Source: Nocardia stercoris (GTDB taxonomy: Bacteria > Actinomycetota > Actinomycetes > Mycobacteriales > Mycobacteriaceae). Taken from it: 64,000 nt of DNA. A program made the position numbers and the translations under genes. Location: contig NZ_RFFH01000001.1 in assembly GCF_003696265.1 (NCBI RefSeq), forward strand, positions 434,001-498,000, read 5' to 3'. The notes under the pieces were generated by a model that was not told the DNA's origin, searched no databases, and worked only from the letters and a program-made list of their open reading frames with translations. The first letter of the stretch is position 1. Each line of letters opens with the position of its first letter. Shown here in pieces: positions 34,326 to 43,845 of the stretch.

Positions 34326-35777
34326 ATGTCGGACGCGGTAGTCGTTGGGGCGGGGCCGAATGGGCTGACCGCGGCGGTGATCCTGGCTCGGGCCGGGCTG
34401 TCGGTCGAGGTGTTCGAGGCCCGCGACACCGTCGGGGGCGGTTGCCGGACCGCGGAGTACACGCTGCCGGGGTTCCGGCACGACGTGTGCGCGGGTGCGC
34501 ATCCGATGGCGGTGGCGTCACCGGTGTTCCAGGCGTTCGATCTGACCGCGCACGGGGTGGAGTTGCTGACGCCGGAGGCCTCGTACGCGCATCCGCTCGA
34601 CGGTGGGCGGGCCGCGGTCGCATGGCGGGATCTGGCGCGCACGGTCGACGGGCTCGGCCGGGACGGGGACGCGTGGCGGCGGCTGTTCGGACCGCTGGTC
34701 CGGGACTGGCCGGGGGTGGTCGGCACCGCGATGTCGGATCTGCGCCGGATACCGGGTACCCCGCTGACCGCGGCCCGTTTCGGGCGGCGGTTGCTGGAAC
34801 AGGCCGGGCCGCTGTGGAATCTGCGGTTCCGCGGGGATGCCGGGCCAGCGCTGTTCACCGGTGTCTCCGCGCACGCGATCATGCCGCCGCGCAACGTGGC
34901 GCCCGCCGGTGCGGCACTGCTCCTCGGTACCCTCGCGCACGCCGAGGGCTGGCCGGTGCCGCGCGGTGGCAGCCAAGCGATCGTCGACGCGCTGGCCGCC
35001 GATCTCGCCGCTCACGGCGGCCGGATCGTCACCGGACACACCGTCGAGTCGCTGGCCGAATTCGGTGCGGTGCCGACGATCGTGCTGGATACCGCGCCGA
35101 CCGCACTGCTGGGCCTGGCCGGTGACCGCCTGCCCGCCCGCTACGCCGAGCGGCTGCGCAAGTTCCGCTACGGCGCCGCCGCCTGCAAGGTCGATTTCGC
35201 GCTGTCGGGCCCGGTTCCGTGGCAGGCGCCCGGCTGCGACCGCGCCGGGACCCTGCACCTCGGCGGCACGCGCGCGGAACTGACCGCGATCGAAAAAACC
35301 GTCGCCGCAGGCGAACACGCCGCCCGCCCCTACGTGCTCGCCATCCAGCCCGGCGTGGTCGACCCGACCCGGGCCCCCGCCGGCGCGCACACCCTGTACA
35401 CGTATGCCCATGTGCCGCACGGTTCCACCCGTGACGTCAGCGCGGAGGTCACCGCCCAGATCGAACGCTTCGCCCCCGGTTTCCGTGACCTCGTCCTGGC
35501 CACCCACGTCCGCACGGCCGCCGAGCAACCGGCCTACGACGCCAACTACGTCGGCGGCGACATCGCCGCCGGCGCGATGACCCTGCGCCAGACCCTCTTC
35601 CGCCCCACCCCCGCCTGGAATCCCTTCGCCACACCACTTCCGGGCGTCTACTTCTGCTCGTCCGCCACACCGCCCGGACCCGGCGTCCACGGCATGAACG
35701 GCCTGTACGCCGCACGGCATGCCTTGCGCCAGTTGGGTATCCGCACCGACCCCCTCGAACTACTCAGCGGCCCTTAA
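34326..35777 (+). CDS. FAD-dependent phytoene desaturase/carotene isomerase-like oxidoreductase
   Basis: A 483-residue flavoprotein. The dinucleotide fold VVVGAGPNGLTAAVILARAG with the acidic residue in VEVFEARDTVGGGCRT opens the protein, and a C-terminal FAD motif (GVYFCSSATPPGPGVHGMNG) closes it. This matches the CrtI/CrtISO-like NAD(P)/FAD oxidoreductases that are widespread in actinobacteria. No phytoene synthase or other carotenoid gene is nearby, so carotenoid is only one possible substrate. Confidence 0.85.
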   Translation: MSDAVVVGAGPNGLTAAVILARAGLSVEVFEARDTVGGGCRTAEYTLPGFRHDVCAGAHPMAVASPVFQAFDLTAHGVELLTPEASYAHPLDGGRAAVAWRDLARTVDGLGRDGDAWRRLFGPLVRDWPGVVGTAMSDLRRIPGTPLTAARFGRRLLEQAGPLWNLRFRGDAGPALFTGVSAHAIMPPRNVAPAGAALLLGTLAHAEGWPVPRGGSQAIVDALAADLAAHGGRIVTGHTVESLAEFGAVPTIVLDTAPTALLGLAGDRLPARYAERLRKFRYGAAACKVDFALSGPVPWQAPGCDRAGTLHLGGTRAELTAIEKTVAAGEHAARPYVLAIQPGVVDPTRAPAGAHTLYTYAHVPHGSTRDVSAEVTAQIERFAPGFRDLVLATHVRTAAEQPAYDANYVGGDIAAGAMTLRQTLFRPTPAWNPFATPLPGVYFCSSATPPGPGVHGMNGLYAARHALRQLGIRTDPLELLSGP

Positions 35778-35787
35778 GTTCTAGAGT

Positions 35788-36012
35788 CCCCCGGCGGCGA
35801 TCACACGCTTCGACAGTCCACCCCCGGCGGCGATCACACGCTTCGACAGTCCACCCCCGGCGGCGATCACACGCTTCGACAGTCCACCCCCGGCGGCGAC
35901 CACACGCCTCGACAGTCCACCCCCGGCGGCGATCACACGCTTCGACAGTCCACCCCCGGCGGCGATCGCACGCCTCGACAGTTCACACCCAGCGGCGACC
36001 GCGCGCCTCGAC
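35788..36012. repeat. 33-bp tandem repeat array, seven copies
   Basis: Units of 33 bp, core GGCGGCGATCACACGCTTCG, start at 35793, 35826, 35859, 35892, 35925, 35958 and 35991 (position of GGCGGCGA or its variant). The first three are nearly identical; later copies carry more changes toward 36012. There are no unique spacers, so this is not CRISPR. It fills the gap between two convergent genes. Because 33 is a multiple of three, the minus strand reads as an 11-residue repeat LSKRVIAAGGG, but with no start or ribosome-binding site of its own. Confidence 0.9.
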
Positions 36013-36060
36013 CCGGAGGACGGTGGTCGACACGCGGTTTCGACGGACCCGGACTTCCGC

Positions 36061-37398
36061 TCAGCCGACGTCGTCGGCGCAGTCCGCGGCGCGATCGGAC
36101 AACAGCTGGCGCTCAGCCGCATTCGCGGTCAGTTCCGCGGCGCGTAGGAACTCCGTCCGCGCTTCCTCCCGGCGTCCCAGCCGCACCAGGAGATCGCCGC
36201 GCACCGCGTACCGCAGGTGGTAGCCGTCGAGCTGGCCGCCGGCCACGATCGCGTCCACGAGCTCCAGGCCGGCGGCGGGCCCGTGCACCATGGCGACCGC
36301 GACCGCGCGGTTGAGTTCCACGATCGGTGACGGGAACCGTTGCGCCAGAATCGCGTACAGGCCGGCGATGCGCCGCCAGTCGGTGTCGGCGGCGCTCGTG
36401 GCCATGGAGTGGGTCGCCGCGATGGCCGCTTGCAGGGCGTAGCGGCCGGGCGGTACGCCGCGGCGGAGGGCGGCGTTGTGGGCCAGGCCCAGGGCGGCGT
36501 ACCCGCGGCGGACGAACAGTCGGTCCCAGCGGGTGCGGTCCTGATCCGGCAGCAGGACAAGGCGATTCGACTCGTCGCTGCGGGCCCGCACCCGCGACGA
36601 CTGGAGTTCCAGCAGGGCGGTCAGCCCGTGCGCCTCGGGTTCGGCGGGCAGCAGCCCGCTCAGGATCCGGGCGAGCCGGACCGCGTCGTCGCACAGCTCG
36701 ACCCGCACCCAGTCGTCGCCCGAGGTGGCCGCGTATCCCTCGTTGAAGATCAGGTACAGCACCTCGAGCACTGCGGTCAATCGTGCTGCCAGCTCGGAAC
36801 TTTCGGGCACCTCGTACGGAATCCGCTGCTCCCGGATCTGTCGTTTGGCCCGCACGATCCGCTGCGCCACCGAGGCGGCGGGCACCACGTAGGCGCGGCC
36901 GATCTCCTCGACGCTCAGGCCCCCGACCATGCGCAGGGTCAGCGTCACCTGAGCCTGCTGGGACAGCGCCGGATGACAGGTGGTGAACATCATTCGCAGC
37001 AGATCGTCGGGAATCCCCAGTTCCGCACTGGCACCCGGTGTCTCGTACACCGTCTGCTCCTCGGTCAGCAGATCGTGCCCGAGCAGCGGGAGCTTGCGCG
37101 CGAAGGTCGCGTCGCGCCGGATCCGGTCGATCCCACGGCGTTTCGCGGTGACCATCAGCCACGCGCCCGGTTTCGCGGGAATCCCCTCGCGCGGCCACTG
37201 TTCCAGGGCCGCGACGAGGGCATCCTGCGCGAGTTCCTCGGCGGTGTCGATGTCGCCGGTGACCCGGGTCAATCCGGCCACCAGCTGGGGCCATTCGATC
37301 CGCCACGCGGCCTCGACCGCGCCGCGAGCGCGTGCGGCGGATTTGTACCCGCCCGGCCGGGCCGAATCGTCCTCACCGGGTGGCTGCGCGCAGCTCAT
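36061..37398 (-). CDS. ECF sigma factor, ECF42 type, with C-terminal TPR-like extension
   Basis: A 445-residue sigma factor. Region 2 is LTRVTGDIDTAEELAQDALVAALEQWP with AKRRGIDRIRR; region 4 is LSVEEIGRAYVVPAASVAQRIVRAKRQIRE. The long C-terminal half (~200-445) is helical with TPR-like repeats (DWRRIAGLYAILAQRFPSPIVELNRAVA), diagnostic of ECF42. The class has no anti-sigma factor and is paired with a DGPF/YCII protein, here directly upstream by 7 bp. It probably drives transcription of its own operon. Confidence 0.93.
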   Translation of the reverse strand: MSCAQPPGEDDSARPGGYKSAARARGAVEAAWRIEWPQLVAGLTRVTGDIDTAEELAQDALVAALEQWPREGIPAKPGAWLMVTAKRRGIDRIRRDATFARKLPLLGHDLLTEEQTVYETPGASAELGIPDDLLRMMFTTCHPALSQQAQVTLTLRMVGGLSVEEIGRAYVVPAASVAQRIVRAKRQIREQRIPYEVPESSELAARLTAVLEVLYLIFNEGYAATSGDDWVRVELCDDAVRLARILSGLLPAEPEAHGLTALLELQSSRVRARSDESNRLVLLPDQDRTRWDRLFVRRGYAALGLAHNAALRRGVPPGRYALQAAIAATHSMATSAADTDWRRIAGLYAILAQRFPSPIVELNRAVAVAMVHGPAAGLELVDAIVAGGQLDGYHLRYAVRGDLLVRLGRREEARTEFLRAAELTANAAERQLLSDRAADCADDVG

Positions 37399-37405
37399 CG
37401 GCCGA

Positions 37406-37768
37406 TCAGGGCTGATCCAGCTGCCGGATCTCCAGATCCAGTGTCCACTCCGGACCGTGCAGCCGTGCGAAGCGCGAAGCCCATTCCACGGCCTCCTCCT
37501 TCGTCCGGGTCTGCAGCAGACAGTAGCCCCCGATCACCTCTTTGGATTCGGTGAACGGCCCGTCCACGACGGTCTGCTTGCCGTTCGCGAGCCGGAGGGT
37601 GGTGGCCTCCTCGATCGGCTTCAGGCCGGCGGTGTCGAGCAGGACTCCGGCCTTGGTCATCTCCTCGATCAGGTTGCCCATGTCCTGCTCGAGGGCCGGG
37701 TCCGGGCCGGATACGGGCGCGGTAGTGGGGTCGAGGCGAATCAGCATGAGATAGCGCATGGTGCTCAT
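37406..37768 (-). CDS. DGPF/YCII-domain protein, ECF42 partner
   Basis: A 120-residue YCII-related protein with YLMLIRLDPTT, the DGPFTESKEVIGGY motif that names the family, and an alternating helix/strand ferredoxin-like fold. These proteins are almost always next to ECF42 sigma factors and may act in their control or be their targets. The ATG overlaps the upstream reductase stop (ATGA), and AGGAAGG precedes it. Confidence 0.92.
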   Translation of the reverse strand: MSTMRYLMLIRLDPTTAPVSGPDPALEQDMGNLIEEMTKAGVLLDTAGLKPIEEATTLRLANGKQTVVDGPFTESKEVIGGYCLLQTRTKEEAVEWASRFARLHGPEWTLDLEIRQLDQP

Positions 37769-38346
37769 CCTTCCTGGGCGATCCGGTAGCGGGTGTAGAC
37801 CGCGCCGGAAGCGAAGGCCTTGGACTCCAACAGGTCCAACGTCAGCTCGCTCTTGTCGGGGAACAGCGAGGTTCCCGAGCCGATCACCACCGGGTGCACG
37901 ATCAGCCGGAATTCGTCGATCAGCCCGAGCTCGATCAGCGAGTGCACCAGGGTCGGGCTGGCGTACACGCTCATGGTGCCGCCGGGTTGCGCCTTCAGCC
38001 GCCCGAACTCCGCGGCCAGGTCGCCGCCGATCACCCGGGTGTTGTTCCAGTCGGCGGTGGTGAGCGTGTTCGAGCAGACGATCTTGTCCACCGCGTTCAC
38101 CCAGTCGGCGTGGGCCCGCTCGTGCTCGTTGCTCTCGGCGTTCGGCCGCCCACCCCAGAATTCGTACATGCCCAGGTACGTTTCCCGGCCGTAGACGGCG
38201 GTGTCCACGTCGGCACGGATGTGCTCGTCACCGTAGGCGGCGAGCTCCTCGCTGTAGGCCCGCCAGGTCCACTCGAACCCGAGATTGCGCCGCGACGACA
38301 CATAGCCGTCGAGGGTCACGTGTTCCAGAGCCACCAGTTTTCGCAT
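37765..38346 (-). CDS. Dihydrofolate reductase/RibD C-terminal-like family protein
   Basis: A 193-residue protein: RKLVALEHVTLDGYVSSR at the N-terminus, YGRETYLGMYEFW, RVIGGDLAAEFGRLKAQPGG and VHPVVIGSGTSLFPD. This is the RibD C-terminal (DHFR-like) fold seen in many ECF42-linked operons. It is first in the operon with the DGPF and sigma genes. An NADPH-dependent reductase of unknown substrate is inferred. GAAGGA precedes the ATG. Confidence 0.9.
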   Translation of the reverse strand: MRKLVALEHVTLDGYVSSRRNLGFEWTWRAYSEELAAYGDEHIRADVDTAVYGRETYLGMYEFWGGRPNAESNEHERAHADWVNAVDKIVCSNTLTTADWNNTRVIGGDLAAEFGRLKAQPGGTMSVYASPTLVHSLIELGLIDEFRLIVHPVVIGSGTSLFPDKSELTLDLLESKAFASGAVYTRYRIAQEG

Positions 38347-38445
38347 GTCCCGTCCTTCGGGTCGCGGGACCGCTGTTCGGCCCCTTCACCCAACCGTCGA
38401 ACGGGCGAGGCTCGAACTAGACATGGCGGCGAAAAAATATTTCGC

Positions 38446-39375
38446 TCAGGACTGTCCGGCCATACTCGCGCGGTAGAGGTCCGGTTCCAGGTACATCAGG
38501 CGCACGACCGGTACCGCCGCCCGGACGCGGGCCTCGGCCTCGTCGATGGCCGCGGCGATCGCCGCGATGTCCAGGCCGGGCGCGACGGCCACCTTGGCGG
38601 CGACCATCAGTTCCTCGGGGCCCAGGTATTCGGTGCGCAGGTGGATGACCCGGTCGATGCGGTGCCCGTCGACCAGTGCGCCGCGAATCTTCTCGTACTC
38701 GGCGGGGGTGGCGCCCTCGCCGATCAGCAGGCTCTTCATCTCCACCACCAGGATGACGGCGATGATCCCGAGCAGCAGGCCGATGCCGAGGGTTCCGATG
38801 CCGTCGAATACCGGGTTGTCGGTGAGCATGGTCAGGCCGACACCGGCCAGCGCGATCAGCAGACCGATCAGCGCACCGGTGTCCTCGAGCAGGACCACCG
38901 GCAGTTCCGGGCTGCGGGTGTGGCGGATGAACTGCCACCAGGTCCGGTTGCCGCGCAGCTGCTGGGATTCCCGGATGGCGGTACGGAAGCTGAACCCTTC
39001 CAGGACGGCGGCGATGCCCAGGATCACGATCGCGACGAGCGGTGATTCCAGCTCCGCCGGATGCTGGATCTTGTGCACACCCTCGTACACGCCGTACATC
39101 GCACCGAGGGTGAACAGCACCAGCGCGACCACGAACGAATAGAAGTACCGGTTGCGCCCGTACCCGAACTGGTGCAGCTCGTCGGCGTCTTTCGCGGCCC
39201 GGCTCTGGCCGAGCAGCAGCAGCGCCTCGTTGCCGGTGTCCGCGCAGGAGTGCACCGCTTCGGCCAGCAGTGACGCCGACCCGGTGATCGCCGCACCGAC
39301 GAACTTCGCCACCGCGATCCCTGCATTGGCGGCCAGCGCCGCGAGGATCGCTTTCTTCCCGCCTTCAGCGGACAT
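38446..39375 (-). CDS. Cation diffusion facilitator family transporter
   Basis: A 309-residue CDF protein with about six membrane helices. TM2 holds AVHSCADTGNEALLLLG with the metal-site His and Asp, and a later helix has LLEDTGALIG. The C-terminal ~90 residues form the cytoplasmic dimerisation domain (YEKIRGALVDGHRIDRVIHLRT). Exports a divalent cation such as Zn(II) or Mn(II) in exchange for protons. Start at ATG 39375, with GGGAG 5-6 nt upstream, preferred over GTG 39381. Confidence 0.9.
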   Translation of the reverse strand: MSAEGGKKAILAALAANAGIAVAKFVGAAITGSASLLAEAVHSCADTGNEALLLLGQSRAAKDADELHQFGYGRNRYFYSFVVALVLFTLGAMYGVYEGVHKIQHPAELESPLVAIVILGIAAVLEGFSFRTAIRESQQLRGNRTWWQFIRHTRSPELPVVLLEDTGALIGLLIALAGVGLTMLTDNPVFDGIGTLGIGLLLGIIAVILVVEMKSLLIGEGATPAEYEKIRGALVDGHRIDRVIHLRTEYLGPEELMVAAKVAVAPGLDIAAIAAAIDEAEARVRAAVPVVRLMYLEPDLYRASMAGQS

Positions 39376-39449
39376 CCACACTCCCGATCACATCAAGCCC
39401 CACCGGCCCCGACGCACTGCTCACCGCAGTGCCCAACTCGTCCACGCGC

Positions 39450-40676
39450 TCAGCACGATCCGACGGACGCCGCGAACACCTGGGCGGGCCCGTCCGTCGC
39501 GGTGGCGACGACCACTTCGGCGTCGGCGGCCGAGATCCAGGCCGCGTGTCCGGCTCGGACCCGCAGCTGCTCGCCGTCCTGCCGCAGGGTCACGGTACCC
39601 GCGGTGCACAACAGGATCGCCGGTCCGGTGTGCGGAATCGGCACCGGCGCGGCACCTTCGGCGAGCTCGTAGCGGCTCAGCGCGAATTCGTGTGCGGGCG
39701 TGGGGTATCGGTACACCGTCTCGCCGGTCGCGTCGGCGGTCACCACCGGCACGTCGAGCGGCTCGAAGTCGAGGACCCGCAGCAGTTCCGGCACGTCCAC
39801 GTGCTTGGGGGTCAGGCCGCCGCGTAAGACGTTGTCGGAGTTGGCCATGATCTCGACCCCGACCCCGCGCAGGTACGCGTGCAGGTTCCCGGCGGCCAGG
39901 AACAGCCCCTGACCGGGTTCCAGGGTGAGCCGGTTGAGCAGCAGCGCGGCGAGCACGCCGGCGTCGCCGGGGTAGGTCTCGGCCAGTTCGAGCGCGGTCC
40001 GTGCCTCGCCCGCGAATTCCGTTGTGGTGCCCTTGCCGGCGGCCAGGTAGCGCACGCAGCCGTCCAGTACAGCGGGCAGCAGGGCGGCCAGCGCGGCCTG
40101 CGGCAGGGTGATCCAGGTGGTGAACAGAGTCCGCAGCCCGGCCGAATCCGGTTGTGCGGCCAGCAGATCGGCGTACGGAGTGAGCTGGGGGACGTCGAGT
40201 GCGCGCAGCAGTTCGACGGTCCGCAGCGGCGACCGGAATCCGGCCAGCGCCTCGAACCGGTCCAGCGCCACCACGAGTTCCGGTTTGTGGCTGTCGTCGC
40301 GGTAGTTCCGCATCGGTGAGTCGATCGGCACCTGGGCCTTGTTCTCCCAGGCGAATCCGGCGGCCGCCTGTTCGGCACTGGGGTGTGCCTGCAGCGACAG
40401 CGGTTCCTCGGCGGCGAGGATCTTGAGCAGGAACGGCAGCCGGTCACCGAAAGCCGGTGCCACCGAACCGAGTTCCCGCTCCGGATCGTCGGCCACCACG
40501 TCCAGCAGGGATCGCGAACCGTCGGCGAGGACGACCCGGGCCGGGTCGGCCGGGTGCGCGCCGAACCACAGCTCGGCCTCCGGGTGCGCCGACGGTACTT
40601 CGCGGCCGCACAGCTGGGCGAGCGCGGTGCGTGAGCCCCAGGCGTAGGACCGCAACGCACCTACGAGTTCGTGCAC
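39450..40676 (-). CDS. manA: Mannose-6-phosphate isomerase, type I
   Basis: A 408-residue cupin enzyme: AYAWGSR-type start (LRSYAWGSRTALAQL), zinc-site LSLQAHPS, and HKPELVVALDRFEALAGF. It interconverts fructose-6-P and mannose-6-P at the entry to GDP-mannose synthesis. Its GTG overlaps the stop of the TobH-like gene by one base (TAGTG), and GGGGGAC is placed as a ribosome-binding site. It belongs to the operon with manB, so the two enzymes plus manC complete the route to GDP-mannose. Confidence 0.93.
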   Translation of the reverse strand: MHELVGALRSYAWGSRTALAQLCGREVPSAHPEAELWFGAHPADPARVVLADGSRSLLDVVADDPERELGSVAPAFGDRLPFLLKILAAEEPLSLQAHPSAEQAAAGFAWENKAQVPIDSPMRNYRDDSHKPELVVALDRFEALAGFRSPLRTVELLRALDVPQLTPYADLLAAQPDSAGLRTLFTTWITLPQAALAALLPAVLDGCVRYLAAGKGTTTEFAGEARTALELAETYPGDAGVLAALLLNRLTLEPGQGLFLAAGNLHAYLRGVGVEIMANSDNVLRGGLTPKHVDVPELLRVLDFEPLDVPVVTADATGETVYRYPTPAHEFALSRYELAEGAAPVPIPHTGPAILLCTAGTVTLRQDGEQLRVRAGHAAWISAADAEVVVATATDGPAQVFAASVGSC

Positions 40677-41884
40677 TAGAAATGTCCCCCATCGTAGTGC
40701 GCGGAGTGCTCGGCCGCCGCGGGTGGACCGCCCAGCAGCCGGACGTACGCGGCGGTCATCTCCAGCCGGAGCGCCAGGACGGCGAGCAGCTCGATCTCGT
40801 TGCCGCGCGCGGGAACTCCGCCGCCGGTACCGTAACCGTCCGGCGGTTGCGGCGCGGGGGCGCCGCCCGGTTCGGCGGCCGCCAGATCGGCGTCGACCGC
40901 CACGAGGTCGGCGTCGACCAGACCGCCGACCCCGAATACGGCGAGCCGCCGCCGCGCGGCCGACTGGTCGGGGTCGGTGCTGAGCACGAAGACACGGGCC
41001 CGCTGCACCGGCGCCGGACCGTCGAGTTCCTCGTCGTGGAACAGCGGGTCGAAGCCGGGCGCGCCCGCGCCGGCGGCGTCGTTGAGGCGGGTGTGGGCGG
41101 CGACCGCGTCGCCGAGCGTGGTGGCGGCGGCGATCTCACCGGCGGCGGACAGCAGGACCTCGGCGCCGTGCCGGGCCACCTGGTCGGCGGCCGGCGAGTC
41201 ACCGGCCAGGATCAGCCGGTGGGCCTGCATGCGCGCGGCCATGCTCTTGGCCGGGTTGTGGAAGACCTGGTTGGCCGGGCCGTCGCGCAGTGCTTCGGCG
41301 TCGAGGACCTCGGCGAGCCGGTCGAGATCGGGGATCAGTGCGCCGCCGCGCCCCGGGTCGACGGCGGCCAGCACCGCCAGCCCGGTGGCCAGGTAGCGCA
41401 GCATCCGGTTGTGGTCGAGGACCGGCACGCGCGGCGCGAGCACCACGGCCCGGCCGGCCGCGGCGGCCCGCAGCGGACCCTCGTCGGGTGCGGCGACCAC
41501 GACTTCCGCGCCGCGGCGCAGGGCCCGGTCGACGGCGTCGATCAGGCGCGGGTCGCCCGCGTCGTCGCCGGCCACGAGCACCACGTCCAGCGGTCCCACC
41601 CAGGGCGGGACGGTGGAGGTGGCCACGATCGGCAGCCCCGCGCGGTCGGCGAGGGTGGCGATCAGCAGACCTGCCGCGCGGGCCGCGGATCCGCTGCCGG
41701 AGACCAGCACCAGGCTGCGCGGGCGAAGATCGTGCAGGCGGACGAGCGCGTCCTCGGCGACCGCCGCGGCGGTGGCCCGGACCTGCGCGCCGCCGGAGGC
41801 GGCCGAACGCAGGATTCCGCCGGAATCGGCGGCCTCCACCGATGCGACGTCGTCGAGGTCCAGTAACGGTGTCCCTGCGATCAT
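40676..41884 (-). CDS. TobH/Rv3256c-like SIS-fold protein
   Basis: A 402-residue Ala-rich protein between manB and manA, the same place as Rv3256c. The stretch SLVLVSGSGSAARAAGLLIATLAD resembles a SIS sugar-phosphate isomerase loop, and the C-terminal third (QVARHGAEVLLSAAGEIAAATTLGDAV) a second, degenerate SIS-like half. Active-site residues of phosphoglucose/phosphomannose isomerases are not clear. It may be a bifunctional isomerase relative or a structural partner of ManA or ManB. GGGAGG precedes the ATG. Confidence 0.8.
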   Translation of the reverse strand: MIAGTPLLDLDDVASVEAADSGGILRSAASGGAQVRATAAAVAEDALVRLHDLRPRSLVLVSGSGSAARAAGLLIATLADRAGLPIVATSTVPPWVGPLDVVLVAGDDAGDPRLIDAVDRALRRGAEVVVAAPDEGPLRAAAAGRAVVLAPRVPVLDHNRMLRYLATGLAVLAAVDPGRGGALIPDLDRLAEVLDAEALRDGPANQVFHNPAKSMAARMQAHRLILAGDSPAADQVARHGAEVLLSAAGEIAAATTLGDAVAAHTRLNDAAGAGAPGFDPLFHDEELDGPAPVQRARVFVLSTDPDQSAARRRLAVFGVGGLVDADLVAVDADLAAAEPGGAPAPQPPDGYGTGGGVPARGNEIELLAVLALRLEMTAAYVRLLGGPPAAAEHSAHYDGGHF

Positions 41885-41975
41885 CGGGCGTAGCCACCTC
41901 CCCTCGAGCTGGTCACCGGGCTGGGTGAACCTGTTCGTATGAGCGAATTCCCGCTCTGTGATTCCACTATTCCAG

Positions 41976-43352
41976 TCAGTTGCGGACGATGCCCAGGATC
42001 TCGGTCACGAGTGCGTCTACTTCCTGCGGGGCCCGTGCCTCGACATTGAGCCGCAGCAGCGGCTCGGTGTTGGAAGCGCGCAGGTTGAACCAGGCGTCGT
42101 CGGCCAGCCGCACGGTCAGCCCGTCCAGCCGGTCCACCTCGACCGCGCGAGATTCGAAGGCCGCGAGCACCGCAGCCGCGCGCTCCTGCGCGTCGGCGAC
42201 CGTCGAGTTGATCTCCCCGGACGCCGCGAAGGTGTTGTAGGTGCTGGCGAGTTCCGACATGGGCCGGTCCTTCTCGCCGAGCGCGGCCAGCACGTGCAGC
42301 GCCGCCAGCATGCCCGAGTCGGCACCCCAGAAGTCGCGGAAGTAGTAGTGCGCCGAGTGTTCGCCGCCGAAGATCGCTCCGGTGGCGGCCATCTGCTGCT
42401 TGATGAACGAGTGCCCGACCCGGGTGCGCACCGGCGTGCCGCCCAGTTCGGTGACGAGCTTCGGCACGGCCTGCGAGGTGATCAGATTGTGGATCACGGT
42501 GGCGCCCGGCTCTTTCGCGAGTTCGCGCTCGGCCACCAGCGCGGTGATCGCGGAGGGGGAGACCGGCTCGCCCCGCTCGTCGACCACGAAGCAGCGGTCG
42601 GCGTCGCCGTCGAACGCGAGCCCGATGTCGGCACCGCTCTCGCGGACGAACCGCTGCAGGTCGACCAGGTTCTTCGGGTCCAGCGGGTTGGCCTCGTGGT
42701 TGGGGAAGGAGCCGTCGAGTTCGAAGAACAGCGGCGCGATGGTGAGCGCCTCGACCGGGCCGAGCACGGCCGGGACGGTGTACCCGCCCATGCCGTTGCC
42801 CGCGTCGACGGCGATCTTCAAGGGCCGCACGGCACTGACGTCGACCAGGTCGCGCAGGAACTCGGCGTACGCCTCGAGCAGGTTCTCCGCGCTGGAGCTG
42901 CCGGGTGTGCCGTCGTAGGCGGGGACGCCGTCGACCAGTTCGGCGGCGATGGTGGCCAGGCCGGTGTCCTGCCCGACGGGCAGCGCGTGCGCGCGGCAGA
43001 GCTTGATTCCGTTGTAGCGGGCCGGATTGTGGCTGGCGGTGAACATCGCGCCCGGGCAGCCGAGCCGGCCGGACGCGAAGTACAGCTGGTCGGTCGAGGC
43101 CAGGCCGATGTTCACCACGTCCAGGCCCTGCGCGCGCACGCCTTCGGCGAAGGCCGCGGCCAGGGTGGGAGAGGAGTCGCGCATGTCGTACCCGACGACG
43201 ATCCGGTCGGCCCCTTCGGCGCGCATCAGGCGGGCGAAGGATGCCCCGGTGTCCCGGACGAAGTCCGCGTCGATCTGTTCGCCGACGATGCCCCGCACGT
43301 CGTACGCCTTGACAACTGCTTGTACGGACTCGGCGGTTCGGGCCACTGTCAT
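41976..43352 (-). CDS. manB: Phosphomannomutase/phosphoglucomutase
   Basis: A 458-residue alpha-D-phosphohexomutase with the phosphoserine loop FTASHNPARYNG, the magnesium loop AFDGDADRCF, the sugar-binding GEHSAHYYF and the phosphate-binding RASNTEPLLR. It converts mannose-6-P to mannose-1-P (possibly glucose too). Starts at ATG 43352 (MTVARTAES); GTG 43361 is an alternative. Mycobacterial counterpart Rv3257c. Confidence 0.94.
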   Translation of the reverse strand: MTVARTAESVQAVVKAYDVRGIVGEQIDADFVRDTGASFARLMRAEGADRIVVGYDMRDSSPTLAAAFAEGVRAQGLDVVNIGLASTDQLYFASGRLGCPGAMFTASHNPARYNGIKLCRAHALPVGQDTGLATIAAELVDGVPAYDGTPGSSSAENLLEAYAEFLRDLVDVSAVRPLKIAVDAGNGMGGYTVPAVLGPVEALTIAPLFFELDGSFPNHEANPLDPKNLVDLQRFVRESGADIGLAFDGDADRCFVVDERGEPVSPSAITALVAERELAKEPGATVIHNLITSQAVPKLVTELGGTPVRTRVGHSFIKQQMAATGAIFGGEHSAHYYFRDFWGADSGMLAALHVLAALGEKDRPMSELASTYNTFAASGEINSTVADAQERAAAVLAAFESRAVEVDRLDGLTVRLADDAWFNLRASNTEPLLRLNVEARAPQEVDALVTEILGIVRN

Positions 43353-43458
43353 GGGCACCACACTAGTGTGAGAGTGGGTAGCGCGCCGAATGCGGTCCCG
43401 GCCCGGACCGGCGAATGTCGTCCGCTCACAGCGAACGCGGAGGTGCGTGGGCGACCGC

Positions 43459-43845
43459 TCAGCTGGGCGGGTCGGGGAGAACTCGCAGGTGGCCGCGGCG
43501 CCCGGTGCGGCCCGCGCGACCGGTGCGCTGGGGTGCGGGCTGTTCGGGGTAGCCGCGCTGGTCGGGTTCCGGTGCCCGGCGGCGCATCCCGGCCTCCCGC
43601 ACCGCCTCGGCGAGCGCGGTCAGATCGTCGTCGTCGGGTGAACTGGTCGCGAAGCCGCCTTCGTGGCGGACCAGTTCCCAGCCTTTGGGCGCGGTGATCC
43701 GGTAGGCGTGGGTCTCGCAGAGGTCCCAGGAGTGCGGTTCGGCGACGGTGGCCAGCGGGCCGACAACGGCCGTCGAGTCCGAGTAGACATAGGTCAGCGT
43801 CGCTACAGCCGGATTCTTGCAGCCTGGTCGGCAGCAACGACGCAT
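43459..43845 (-). CDS. DUF3499 family protein
   Basis: A 128-residue protein with an N-terminal zinc-ribbon-like MRRCCRPGCKNPAVATLTYVY and LCETHAYR (four or five Cys plus His), then a Pro/Arg-rich C-terminus. Found beside manB in mycobacteria (Rv3258c). Function unknown. The start is at ATG 43845 where similarity begins; the frame is open to 43953. Confidence 0.85.
   Translation of the reverse strand: MRRCCRPGCKNPAVATLTYVYSDSTAVVGPLATVAEPHSWDLCETHAYRITAPKGWELVRHEGGFATSSPDDDDLTALAEAVREAGMRRRAPEPDQRGYPEQPAPQRTGRAGRTGRRGHLRVLPDPPS

Noticed and set aside
35788..36012. CRISPR array
   Set aside because: Units abut directly with no unique spacers and there are no cas genes.
35781..36122. 113-residue minus-strand ORF with LSKRVIAAGGG repeats
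   Set aside because: Begins inside the sigma factor gene with no ribosome-binding site; open only because the repeat period is a multiple of three.
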